6,722 nucleotides of DNA from Nitrososphaerales archaeon TH5893 (GCA_014523685.1 JAATVT010000120.1:1-6722), one strand, 5' to 3'; positions 1 to 5,485 are shown, counted from the stretch's first letter. Made by a program: numbers and translations. The notes: generated from the sequence alone by a model not told the origin.

Positions 1-2
1 AC

Positions 3-137
3 GAAGCAATTCAAGCAGTACAGGATAATAATTCAACTGAAACGTTGCGGCTTTTATCAGAATTACGTTCTGATTTAGTTGACATAAATGGTAACGTAAC
101 AAACTTGATCTTTTCGGTAGCAGCTCAACCGCCTTAA
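3..137 (+). CDS. C-terminal end of an unrecognised, possibly exported protein (partial)
   Basis: The frame is open from the window edge to a TAA at 135-137 and gives 44 residues, beginning EAIQAVQDNN and ending FSVAAQPP. The fragment is rich in Gln, Asn, Leu and Ser and reads like an amphipathic helix pair followed by an INGNVTNL segment. That style is common in small secreted helical proteins of Nitrososphaerales, but no domain is visible in the part seen and no function can be given. Only 77 bases separate it from the next gene on the same strand, and that gap holds a TATA-like element, so the two genes probably have separate promoters. The other frames through this stretch contain early stops. 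Confidence 0.6.
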   Translation, partial: EAIQAVQDNNSTETLRLLSELRSDLVDINGNVTNLIFSVAAQPP

Positions 138-146
138 TATTGTATG

Positions 147-153
147 TTATATA
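147..153 (+). promoter_or_regulatory. TATA box of the propeller gene
   Basis: TTATATA lies 62 bases before the ATG at 215. With archaeal spacing, transcription would start near 175 and leave a leader of about 40 bases. The leader has only a weak purine stretch (GGGCTGA) before the ATG. Confidence 0.4.
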
Positions 154-214
154 GAGCCGAGTTGGATTTAGGAATAACCAAGCAAGTACGAGAAGACAAA
201 ATCATGGGCTGACA

Positions 215-1288
215 ATGAAGGAAAATGAAGTGTTAGGTTTATTAATCATCTCCAATAGTTCTTGGACATTGATAGCAAATAATAAAAGGCTTCCACAGAA
301 ATCATTAGTTTTGGCAACTTTGTTTTTAGTAGCAATATCTGGAATAATGCTATTTAATGGGGCGAGCATAAATATGATAAACAACATTAATCAAGCACAA
401 GCACAGGGACAGGCACAAGAGCAGCAACAAGTAGGGCAAACAAAGTTCAACAAAATATGGGAAACACCCGTTGACTTGAAAAACCCAGAATCAGTGGTAT
501 ATGCACCCAAACAAAATTTATTATTCGTTTCTAATATTAATGGAAAACCAGACCAAAAGGATCAGAACGGATTCATTTCTACAGTTTCACCTTCTAACGG
601 GAGCATTGTTGAATTGAATTGGATTACAGGACTAAATGCACCTAAAGGTATGGCTGTTAATAACAATAATAGTAGGTTGTATGTTTCAGATATCACAGAT
701 TTAGTCGAGATTGATATTGATGGTGAAAAAATAGTCAAGAGATTCAACGCACCTGGAAGCGCGTTTCTTAATGATGTTGCAGTGGATAATCAAGGAAATA
801 TCTATGTATCGGATACAGTTACCAATACTATCTACAAGCTAGATAGAGACGCTAATAATAGTAATATTACGACTTTACAAGCTTGGTTACAAAGCCCACA
901 ATTAAATGGCCCTAACGGATTACATGTTGACAATAGTAAAAATAGGCTAATCGTTGCTTCGTTGGGAGAGATGAGTAAACCTGGTGCCGGCATAGAAGTT
1001 GTCGATTTAAAAAATAAGTCAATAAGTAGCTTGGGAAAGGAAGGATCGACTTCTCCTTTTGGTGGCCTTGATGGGATAGAATCTGACGCTACGGAAACAC
1101 ATTACTATGTTACTGACAATCCTGCAGGAAGGTTGTATGATGTTAATGCAAATGGATCAGAGTACTCAACTTTGATAGAGTTAGGTACACAAGGGACTGC
1201 TGACCTAGGATTTATACCAAGCCAAAGTATTATGATAATACCTGTTATGCAGGACAACAAACTTGTAGCATACAAGTTAGTTCAATAG
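215..1288 (+). CDS. Exported six-bladed beta-propeller protein, SMP-30/gluconolactonase/NHL type
   Basis: This 357-residue protein is probably secreted or anchored outside the cytoplasmic membrane. Residues 1-29 form an unusually long n-region with KR and QK. Residues 30-50 are hydrophobic, and a Gln/Ala linker (59-75, ending in QAQ-type repeats) follows. From about residue 80 the sequence has propeller blades: NPESVVY, LNAPKGMAV, LNDVAVD, GNIYVSD, GPNGLHVD and LDGIESD. E92, N186, N233 and D286 sit where SMP-30 enzymes carry their Glu/Asn/Asn/Asp metal-binding residues, so a divalent-metal lactonase or esterase activity is possible. This is inferred from motif positions; a non-enzymatic binding propeller is equally likely. 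The ATG at 215 is the only ATG before the hydrophobic segment. A TTG at residue 19 would give a more usual signal peptide but has no obvious ribosome binding site. The gene looks intact and complete. Confidence 0.85.
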   Translation: MKENEVLGLLIISNSSWTLIANNKRLPQKSLVLATLFLVAISGIMLFNGASINMINNINQAQAQGQAQEQQQVGQTKFNKIWETPVDLKNPESVVYAPKQNLLFVSNINGKPDQKDQNGFISTVSPSNGSIVELNWITGLNAPKGMAVNNNNSRLYVSDITDLVEIDIDGEKIVKRFNAPGSAFLNDVAVDNQGNIYVSDTVTNTIYKLDRDANNSNITTLQAWLQSPQLNGPNGLHVDNSKNRLIVASLGEMSKPGAGIEVVDLKNKSISSLGKEGSTSPFGGLDGIESDATETHYYVTDNPAGRLYDVNANGSEYSTLIELGTQGTADLGFIPSQSIMIIPVMQDNKLVAYKLVQ

Positions 1289-1307
1289 AAGCTTCTGAGT
1301 TAGTTGC

Positions 1308-1328
1308 AACTTGTGGCCTTTTCATTTT
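1308..1328 (+). terminator. Possible T-rich terminator after the propeller gene
   Basis: About 20-40 bases after the stop codon the plus strand has the T-rich stretch CCTTTTCATTTT. Archaeal terminators are often simple T-runs without a hairpin. The element is weak, and no strong stem precedes it. Confidence 0.25.
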
Positions 1329-1480
1329 GATGCTTACAGTTAAAGACCATTTCGAGTCAATTCTACCTCAAACCTGACATCACCGATATTTGCTGTATCC
1401 GATGAATGTTGGCGGTGTCCAACCAATTTTGATAAGACTAGGTTACCAGGTGGGAATTACCTATTCTTATTTTATTTCGC

Positions 1481-1810
1481 TCAGAAATTGTCCCCAAAAT
1501 TTTTTTTCTGCTCATCGACCTGCTCCTGTGGGTTTATTTTTTTGTCATGAACATGCTCCCACTTATGAGTTCTACGGTCTACCTTTTTCTCATGCTCTTC
1601 TTTCACATGGTGTAGCCTATCCTTCTCATGAATGAATTCTTTGCCGCAATCATGGCATTTTACAATCGGATGATGGTGAACATGTCTTGCATGAGCTATT
1701 AGTTCATCGTATTTTTCAAACTTTTGACCGCATTGATCACATACGGTGTTGTCTTTTCTATGAGATGCTATTTCTCTATGAGATAGAATTTTAGAGAACC
1801 AGGACGACAT
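1481..1810 (-). CDS. Small C2H2-type zinc-finger protein
   Basis: This 109-residue protein has two C2H2 fingers. Finger 1 is C24, C27, H40 and H43/H45 in CDQCGQKF...HARHVH. Finger 2 is C52, C55, H67/H68 and H73 in CHDCGKEF...HHVKEEH. A highly charged tail rich in Lys, His, Glu and Gln follows. Such proteins probably bind nucleic acid or act as small regulators, but no target can be read from the sequence. The frame is open further upstream to 1909. I chose the ATG at 1808-1810 because the extra 33 residues are low in charge and unlike the rest, they would overlap the divergent gene, and a TATA-like TTTAATA sits about 26 bases upstream, as expected for a leaderless transcript. The gene is divergent from the integrase fragment, with 60 bases between starts. 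Confidence 0.85.
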   Translation of the reverse strand: MSSWFSKILSHREIASHRKDNTVCDQCGQKFEKYDELIAHARHVHHHPIVKCHDCGKEFIHEKDRLHHVKEEHEKKVDRRTHKWEHVHDKKINPQEQVDEQKKNFGDNF

Positions 1811-1830
1811 TAATACAGAGAAGCAATAGG

Positions 1831-1840
1831 TACTATTAAA
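1831..1840 (-). promoter_or_regulatory. TATA box for the leaderless zinc-finger gene
   Basis: On the minus strand the sequence is TTTAATAGTA, centred about 26 bases before the ATG at 1810. This spacing puts the transcription start at or next to the start codon and supports the shorter reading of the protein. Confidence 0.5.
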
Positions 1841-1870
1841 GCAATTAGTAGAAGTAGATAGTATACTTAT

Positions 1871-2188
1871 ATGATAATCAGTCACACCACAGTTGTGTCG
1901 TCTTCTCAAGCTCCGACTACCGCGATAAGAAATGGTTCACCATTATTAGAAAGAAGAATAGATGAGGCTACGGCTGGTCTAGCAGCATCATTTGCTAAGC
2001 AACTTCATTCCATTAGAGAAGATAACGCTGAGACCATCGTCAAATATGTTGCTGCTATGAAAAGCGAAGTCAATCTATCAGATCATTACAGAAGGGATTT
2101 GATCGTGTTATTATGCAAATTCTCCAAACATAATAATGCACCTTTCAAAGATTTAATACGGTCAAATATTCTCGGATTCTTGGGTTGA
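1871..2188 (+). pseudogene. Tyrosine recombinase (integrase) N-terminal fragment, catalytic domain missing
   Basis: This is an open frame of 105 residues. Residues about 25-105 (ERRIDEATAGLA, then TIVKYVAAMK, YRRDLIVLLCKFSK, FKDLIRSNILGFL) look like the helical SAM-like core-binding domain of archaeal XerC/phage-type integrases, as I remember it from thaumarchaeal homologues. Those proteins run to about 300-400 residues and carry an R...HxxR...Y catalytic domain. Here the frame stops (TGA 2186-2188) right after the core-binding domain, and no catalytic motif follows in any frame over the next 400 bases. It is therefore a truncated remnant, or a stand-alone DNA-binding fragment. The start is uncertain. 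ATG 1871 is used, but a GTG at 1895 lies about 26 bases after a TTATATG element (1867-1873) and could be a leaderless start. The fragment still reads cleanly, so decay is recent or the piece is retained. Confidence 0.65.
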
Positions 2189-2220
2189 CCATTATATTGA
2201 CATCTTACAATAGTGAAAAA

Positions 2221-2236
2221 TCCGGTTGATTCCGGA
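2221..2236. repeat. Hairpin TCCGG-6-CCGGA
   Basis: This is a perfect 5-bp stem with loop TTGATT, 32 bases after the integrase fragment stop. No T-run follows, so a terminator role is unsupported. It could be the remnant of a recombination site. Confidence 0.4.
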
Positions 2237-2416
2237 GCTTACTCGCACTAAAGTAAAGGTATGTGTCCCAATCGAAAAATCAGGATATACTATAACGTTT
2301 AACCTTTGATGCAATAATTTTGACAAAGGCAATTAATACCAGATTTAGAAAAACTATTAGCTAAATGAATTTTGTAGCTGAACTCGCAGACCTATCATTG
2401 CATGGTTTGATTAATA

Positions 2417-2545
2417 GTGCAGGTTCTCGAAATAGAACCACCGATTACGAAAAACAAAGAGGAAGAGAATGTAAAATGCACGCGTCAAGACCAATCTGAA
2501 AAATCTATCATAAATGTGTGGGTGATAAAACAGAAAAAGGCCTAG
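2417..2545 (+). CDS. Doubtful small ORF, 42 residues, GTG start
   Basis: From GTG 2417 the frame gives a charged peptide beginning VQVLEIEPPI, with Lys/Glu-rich and INVWVIKQKKA segments. It has no Shine-Dalgarno sequence, and a hairpin lies at its start. After the TAG (2543-2545) a neighbouring frame continues with LDPERRTGKGM up to a TAA at 2575-2577, so a frameshifted 55-residue product can be imagined at the A-rich CAGAAAAAGG. A second frame (ATG 2365 to TGA 2499) overlaps it, and nothing decides between them. I recognise no family. It may be a decayed fragment or noise. Confidence 0.2.
   Translation: MQVLEIEPPITKNKEEENVKCTRQDQSEKSIINVWVIKQKKA
2422..2439. repeat. Hairpin GGTTCT-6-AGAACC
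   Basis: This is a perfect 6-bp inverted repeat with loop CGAAAT. It superficially resembles a tRNA T-arm, but the loop is not TTCRANY and no acceptor or anticodon arms are in place, so it is not called a tRNA. Confidence 0.4.
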
Positions 2546-2579
2546 ACCCTGAAAGACGGACGGGAAAAGGCATGTAACG

Positions 2580-2587
2580 TTAAATAA
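2580..2587 (+). promoter_or_regulatory. TATA box for the leaderless DUF1326 gene
   Basis: TTAAATAA is centred about 25 bases before the ATG at 2608. No Shine-Dalgarno sequence precedes that ATG (GCTACCATG), so leaderless initiation is the best reading. Confidence 0.55.
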
Positions 2588-2607
2588 TAGCCCTATTACT
2601 TGCTACC

Positions 2608-3276
2608 ATGTCAACTACTAATACCGCTGCTAATAAAAGTGTCCCAAACTGGAATGCTTCTGGAGACTGGTTTGATGTTTGTAAGTGTAATATACCATGT
2701 CCTTGTATATTCGCGCAGACTCCAACTTATGGTGACTGCGATGGTGTACTGGCATATCATATCAAAAAAGGACAATATGGTGAAGTGTCACTTGACGGAC
2801 TGAACGTATTAGGGCTAAACTATTTCAAGGGAAATGTCTGGGCAGGAGAGACAAAAATAACTCTTGCTTTCTTTTTTGATGAACGAGCTAATCCCCAACA
2901 GAGAGAGGCTCTACAGATGATTTTCAGTGGGAGAGCTGGTGGATTCATGGCTCAACTTGCTAATCTCATAGGAGATGTAAGAGGAATTGAGTTTGCTCCA
3001 ATTAAATTTGAGATCGCAGAAGACCTTTCATATTGGAGTGCTGAGATTCCAGAAAAAGTAATGGCAAAAGCAGAAGCTTTGACAGGACCTACGACTCCAC
3101 CAGGTAAGAGAGTTCAGACTATTAATCCGCCTGGAAGTGAAGTAGGACCAGGAGCAGCTGGAGCAGTTGCTACATGGGGTACAGCTATAACTGATGAAGT
3201 GGATGCAATGGGCTTTAAGTGGGAGAGGAAAGGTAGGTCAAGCAAGCATATACCATTTGACTGGACTGGACCATAA
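2608..3276 (+). CDS. DUF1326 domain-containing protein
   Basis: This 222-residue protein appears soluble and has no signal peptide or membrane segment. The DUF1326 hallmarks are present: an N-terminal cysteine cluster C25-x-C27-x3-C31-x-C33 (CKCNIPCPC) preceded by SGDWFDV, a further C44 in GDCDG, a central FFFDERANPQQREAL segment, and the usual ending with SSKHIPFDW. The family function is unknown. The C-x-C-x3-C-x-C cluster suggests metal binding or redox chemistry, which is inference. Bacterial DUF1326 genes are often, as I recall, next to a DUF2182 membrane protein; none is present here. The ATG start is supported by the TATA spacing and by homology-like sequence beginning near residue 14. 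The length is typical and the gene looks intact. The dehydrogenase remnant follows its TAA directly and in the same frame. Confidence 0.88.
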   Translation: MSTTNTAANKSVPNWNASGDWFDVCKCNIPCPCIFAQTPTYGDCDGVLAYHIKKGQYGEVSLDGLNVLGLNYFKGNVWAGETKITLAFFFDERANPQQREALQMIFSGRAGGFMAQLANLIGDVRGIEFAPIKFEIAEDLSYWSAEIPEKVMAKAEALTGPTTPPGKRVQTINPPGSEVGPGAAGAVATWGTAITDEVDAMGFKWERKGRSSKHIPFDWTGP

Positions 3277-3585
3277 ATCCTAAGGCAGCAGATTCTAGGT
3301 GGCGATACGTACAAGAGATCATTTAAAGTCTTAAAGAAGGGTAGCGGCATAATTGTTTCTATGCTAGAACAGCCAAGCTCAGAACTAATGAACCAGTTTG
3401 GAATCAAAGCAATATTTCTCTTCTCCCAGGTGGATAGACAACGACTAGCTAAATTGGCACAGTGGGTAGATCAGAATAATATTAAAGTAAATGTAGAAAA
3501 GACATTTTCACTAGACGAAGCTAGCAGGGCACTTGACTACCAAAAAGATGAACATCCAAGAGGAAAAGTAATCTTGACCGTGTGA
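3277..3585 (+). pseudogene. C-terminal remnant of a medium-chain dehydrogenase / quinone oxidoreductase
   Basis: About 102 codons remain open immediately after the DUF1326 stop. From about 3295 the protein reads LGGDTYKRSF, KVLKKGSGIIVSML, then QVDRQRLAKLAQWVD, IKVNVEKTFSLDEASRAL and ends RGKVILTV. This is the classic end of zinc-type alcohol dehydrogenase/NADPH:quinone reductase (MDR) proteins: the last Rossmann strands, the catalytic-domain return and the GK(V/I)(V/I)L C terminus. A full protein has about 310-340 residues, so roughly the N-terminal two thirds, including the substrate-binding domain and GxGxxG motif, are gone. An ATG at 3361 could start a 74-residue piece, but it would not be a functional enzyme. 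There is no promoter of its own; only read-through from DUF1326 could transcribe it. Confidence 0.75.
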
Positions 3586-3759
3586 GAATACGGGATTAAA
3601 ACAATGATTACCTAATGCTGGTCTATTGAGTTCCCCGTCTTCGAATGCTATCCTATTAATCGTTTCACAATTGGGACACTTATAACCAAAGTCAGTTATA
3701 TTCCAAAAAGAGTGTGGAGTAAGATCTTTATCGTTATCCCCATCAAGCGTGAGGGTCAA
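3511..3759 (-). CDS. Unrecognised small ORF with a CxxC motif; 3' end runs into the dehydrogenase remnant
   Basis: From TTG 3759 the frame gives 82 residues. Residues 1-49 look protein-like, with acidic GDNDKD, SFWNITDFGYKCPNC and FEDGEL. C28/C31 form one half of a possible zinc knuckle; the next Cys is C53. Residues 59-82 are antisense to the dehydrogenase remnant and are probably not original sequence, so the ORF may be a truncated gene whose stop was supplied by a junction near 3586. The TTG overlaps the stop of the upstream small ORF (TTGA), which would allow translational coupling. The frame is also open upstream to a TAG at 3808-3810, adding IYKESKYHKRIETTLS, so this could instead be the frameshifted continuation of the upstream ORF. 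A TATATAA (about 3800-3806) might serve as its own promoter. Function unknown. Confidence 0.4.
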   Translation of the reverse strand: MTLTLDGDNDKDLTPHSFWNITDFGYKCPNCETINRIAFEDGELNRPALGNHCFNPVFSHGQDYFSSWMFIFLVVKCPASFV

Positions 3760-3938
3760 TGATAGTGTGGTCTCAATCCTCTTGTGATATTTTGATTCCT
3801 TATATATCTAAGATCTCTTATGATTGATTCTATCGTTGAATCGTCCCTAATTAATTCGGAGAAAGTACCTAGCTCGATTAAGACTTTGTCTTTATTCTTA
3901 GGCCTACCATCTTTTTGTCCGAGCTGAATTATATTCAT
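3756..3938 (-). CDS. Unrecognised small basic/acidic protein, leaderless
   Basis: This 60-residue ORF starts MNIIQLGQKDGRPKNKDKVL and continues with a helical segment ELIRDDSTIESIIRDLRYI. There are no cysteines, signal peptide or membrane segment. I do not recognise a family. The ATG at 3936-3938 was chosen over a TTG at 3953 because TATAAAG sits about 26 bases upstream, exactly as for a leaderless archaeal gene. Its promoter overlaps the end of the next small gene (stop at 3960-3962), and its stop overlaps the next ORF's TTG. The precise promoter spacing is the main argument that this is a real gene. Sequence composition alone would not be enough. Confidence 0.5.
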   Translation of the reverse strand: MNIIQLGQKDGRPKNKDKVLIELGTFSELIRDDSTIESIIRDLRYIRNQNITRGLRPHYH

Positions 3939-3957
3939 TGAAATGCTTAACAATAGT

Positions 3958-3966
3958 CTTTATACC
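3958..3966 (-). promoter_or_regulatory. TATA box for the 60-residue small gene
   Basis: The minus strand reads GGTATAAAG, centred about 26 bases before ATG 3938. It overlaps the stop codon region of the upstream small gene, so the two genes are packed without spare DNA. Confidence 0.55.
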
Positions 3967-4136
3967 ATTTTGCTGTTTGCAATAAACATAGTTTTCACTT
4001 GCTTAAAGACACATGGCGGAATTGACTTCTCTTTGATTTTGCAGGCAGTAAAATGCCATCCTCCTTCAAGTGCAAGATAACTAATTGCGAACCCAAGTGT
4101 TACATATGCTGCTGATAGAGTTAGGTTTTCCAACAT
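3960..4136 (-). CDS. Unrecognised small membrane protein, leaderless
   Basis: This 58-residue ORF has a hydrophobic stretch at residues 5-23 (LTLSAAYVTLGFAISYLAL), one probable membrane helix. A short EGGWHFTACKIKEK loop and a basic C-terminal part with a second cysteine (C32, C42) follow. No family is recognised. ATG 4134-4136 was preferred over a TTG three codons upstream because a TTTATATAA lies about 26 bases before the ATG. With one helix near the N terminus it could be a membrane-anchored peptide, an adaptor or a toxin-like peptide; the sequence does not decide. It is followed by the next small gene with its own promoter. Confidence 0.5.
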   Translation of the reverse strand: MLENLTLSAAYVTLGFAISYLALEGGWHFTACKIKEKSIPPCVFKQVKTMFIANSKMV

Positions 4137-4157
4137 GCAATACAAATGTGACTTGTA

Positions 4158-4166
4158 TTATATAAA
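4158..4166 (-). promoter_or_regulatory. TATA box for the small membrane protein gene
   Basis: The minus strand reads TTTATATAA, a strong archaeal TATA box, centred 26 bases before ATG 4136. This is the best promoter match in the window. Confidence 0.6.
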
Positions 4167-4403
4167 GATCATTACGATAAAACTATACATTTGAATGAAT
4201 AAAGACGCAGTAACTTGGTATCTGTTAAGAAGAATTGGTTAATGTTAAGACATTACTTATCAACTGTAAATGGAGATTTGTTCTGTAATAATTCTATTGT
4301 TAATAATAATATCACCAGAGTTATATTACTTTGGAGCTCATGATGACGCCACGTTTTTTCCTTTTTTAATTATGAGGTACAAAACATACTTGCTTTCCTA
4401 TTA

Positions 4404-4853
4404 CTATCTATCTATAAACCCAAAATCTTCTTTCACAGTAATTAGTACGACATGAGTATTAGTTCTGTCAATGTATGGCATCGATAGATCCTTTTTCACA
4501 AAATTACTCAACTCCCCTCTGCTTTTGAATTTTGCAACTATTACCATATCCGTTAGACCTGTTATGTCATAGACAGCACAGACATTTGGAAATTTTGATA
4601 TATGCTTTTCCATTTCTGTTATCTTTCCTTTAATAGCAGTAACCTCTATAACAGCTGTAAGATCATAGCCTAGTTTCTCATGATCAAGCACTGCACTATA
4701 GGATTTGATAATCTTGTCCTTCTCCAGTTTTTGTACTCTACTTAAAACAGTAGGAGGAGAGACATCTATTTCATCTGCTATTTTCCTATAAGACATTCTA
4801 GCGTCTTTTAGCACCCGTCTAAGTATTTTTAAATCGATTTCATCTAATATCAA
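4404..4853 (-). CDS. Lrp/AsnC family transcriptional regulator
   Basis: This 149-residue protein has the full Lrp/AsnC architecture. Residues 3-60 form the winged helix-turn-helix: LDEIDLKILRRVLKDARMSYRKIA, the recognition helix around SPPTVLSRVQKLEK, and the wing IIKSYSAVLD. Residues 65-142 form the RAM/ligand-binding domain, with beta strands LTAVIEVTA, VCAVYDITG and MVIVAKF. The GLTD at 99-102 matches the family's G-x-x-D turn involved in ligand binding and oligomerisation. Such proteins form dimers to octamers and sense amino acids or related metabolites. The target here is unknown, and autoregulation is common in the family. The start is TTG 4853: no ATG or GTG is available in frame, and the protein begins at the normal family position. 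The neighbours do not form an operon with it. Confidence 0.93.
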   Translation of the reverse strand: MILDEIDLKILRRVLKDARMSYRKIADEIDVSPPTVLSRVQKLEKDKIIKSYSAVLDHEKLGYDLTAVIEVTAIKGKITEMEKHISKFPNVCAVYDITGLTDMVIVAKFKSRGELSNFVKKDLSMPYIDRTNTHVVLITVKEDFGFIDR

Positions 4854-4881
4854 ATTTGCACTAACAATAATCTGAGATACT

Positions 4882-4895
4882 CTAATAAATAAAAA
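4882..4895 (-). promoter_or_regulatory. Probable TATA box of the Lrp/AsnC gene
   Basis: The minus strand carries TTTTTATTTATTAG about 36 bases before the TTG start. It would give a leader of roughly ten bases. The match to a TATA box is moderate. Confidence 0.35.
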
Positions 4896-4947
4896 GTTTA
4901 GATATTATTGAAATGCTGCCAGTATTTAAGAAGATAGACTGCTCTAG

Positions 4948-5136
4948 GAATCTTATTGGTTTTTGTTAACTTCTCGTATCGAATATTCGTTTATCGTAAT
5001 ATTCTGTTACGGATTAGTAATAAAGGATAGAGAAGTATGTGATAAGTTTCCAAAGGAGATAGACAATAGCATAGCAGGGATAAGGATCATTTACTCCGCC
5101 ACACCCGAATTGATGCCTCTATTACTACTAAAATAG
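4948..5136 (+). pseudogene. Coding-like remnant without a start, possibly DUF6659-like
   Basis: The frame is open from after a TAG (4945-4947) to a TAG at 5134-5136. Its second half reads like protein: KDREVCDKFPKEIDNSIAG, then IYSATPELMPLL. The spacing of VCDK, the Ile-Asp-x-Ser-Ile and the later (Y)SA..PELMPLL recalls the N-terminal part of small thaumarchaeal DUF6659-type proteins (LC-x-K-I-x-x-x-D-x-x-I-RFAGI), with a short deletion after DNSI. This match is from memory and weak. There is no ATG or GTG start and no ribosome binding site, and the family's remaining roughly 70 residues are absent. If real, it is a decayed fragment; it may also be chance. Confidence 0.25.
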
Positions 5137-5139
5137 AGG
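5116..5139. terminator. 8-bp hairpin between convergent frames
   Basis: CCTCTATT and AATAGAGG form a perfect 8-bp stem around an 8-base loop. It covers the stop of the Cys-rich minus-strand gene (5128-5130) and that of the facing remnant (5134-5136). The position suits a bidirectional transcription end, though no long T-run follows on either strand. Confidence 0.35.
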
Positions 5140-5340
5140 TGACCTGTTAGCACATAAAGAACATCTTATTTTATTATCATAGAACGGGAGTTTGCAATTT
5201 TGACGAGTCTCATCACAATTAGATATAATTCCACATACATGACACTGATGATAACAAGTCTGTTCAGCCTCAGTACTGTTATTGTTAATAATGCTGGTAA
5301 TGGCAGTGGCAGTAGTAGTACTATAAGGATTAGAAACCAA
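5128..5340 (-). CDS. Small Cys-rich, probably zinc-binding protein
   Basis: This 70-residue ORF has a low-complexity Thr/Asn/Ser-rich N terminus (residues 1-25) and a C-terminal half with seven cysteines: C29, C33, C36, C42, C49, C60 and C63. The pairs C33-x2-C36 (CHVC) and C60-x2-C63 (CSLC) are spaced like a zinc-ribbon or treble-clef fold, with C42, C49 and H31/H34 as possible further ligands. The organised spacing argues against a random ORF. The start is TTG 5340, the only start after an in-frame TGA. A TTTTAAA at about 5380-5386 could be the TATA box, leaving a short leader. No family is recognised by name. A nucleic-acid-binding or regulatory role is a guess from the zinc motif. Confidence 0.5.
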   Translation of the reverse strand: MVSNPYSTTTATAITSIINNNSTEAEQTCYHQCHVCGIISNCDETRQNCKLPFYDNKIRCSLCANRSPLF

Positions 5341-5485
5341 TATAGAACATCAGATGAACTGTATGTTTTTTAGGACATTGTTTAAAATTGTTAAGCATAT
5401 TGTCATGATCTAACGCTTACTGGATGATTCTCTTTTTGTATTCTAAATATATTGTAAGAATTTCTCAAAGTTTACTCATGAATTA

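Larger units (their letters stand above)
2189..2579. other. Gene-poor gap between integrase fragment and DUF1326
   Basis: About 390 bases carry no convincing gene. The contents are the two hairpins listed separately, several very short AT-rich frames, and two overlapping small frames at 2365-2499 and 2417-2545. I searched by eye for integrase catalytic motifs and for tRNA arms that could mark an attachment site, and found neither. The gap probably holds degraded mobile-element or flanking DNA. Confidence 0.5.

Noticed and set aside
1330..1480. Plus-strand frame reading SDECWRCPTNFDKTRLPGG
   Set aside because: It looks faintly protein-like but has no start codon, runs into the antisense of the zinc-finger gene, and matches no family I know.
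1390..1635. Plus-strand ORF of 81 residues
   Set aside because: It is antisense to the zinc-finger gene and has no domain, promoter or sensible composition.
1811..1909. N-terminal extension of the zinc-finger protein to 142 residues
   Set aside because: The added part would overlap the divergent integrase fragment, and the TATA spacing supports the ATG at 1810.
2365..2450. tRNA-like sequence (GTAGCTGAACTCGCAGACC and a GGTTCT/AGAACC hairpin)
   Set aside because: The T-loop is not TTCRANY, no acceptor stem pairs, and no anticodon arm fits. Not a tRNA or an attachment site on this evidence.
2600..2803. Plus-strand ORF of 67 residues overlapping the DUF1326 start
   Set aside because: It is out of frame with a clearly recognised gene over nearly its full length.
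3114..3407. Minus-strand ORF of 97 residues
   Set aside because: It is a shadow of the DUF1326 gene and the dehydrogenase remnant.
4270..4455. Plus-strand ORF of 61 residues with hydrophobic stretches
   Set aside because: Its end is antisense to the Lrp gene. AT-rich DNA produces Ile/Leu/Tyr-rich frames by chance, and no promoter or ribosome binding site is present.
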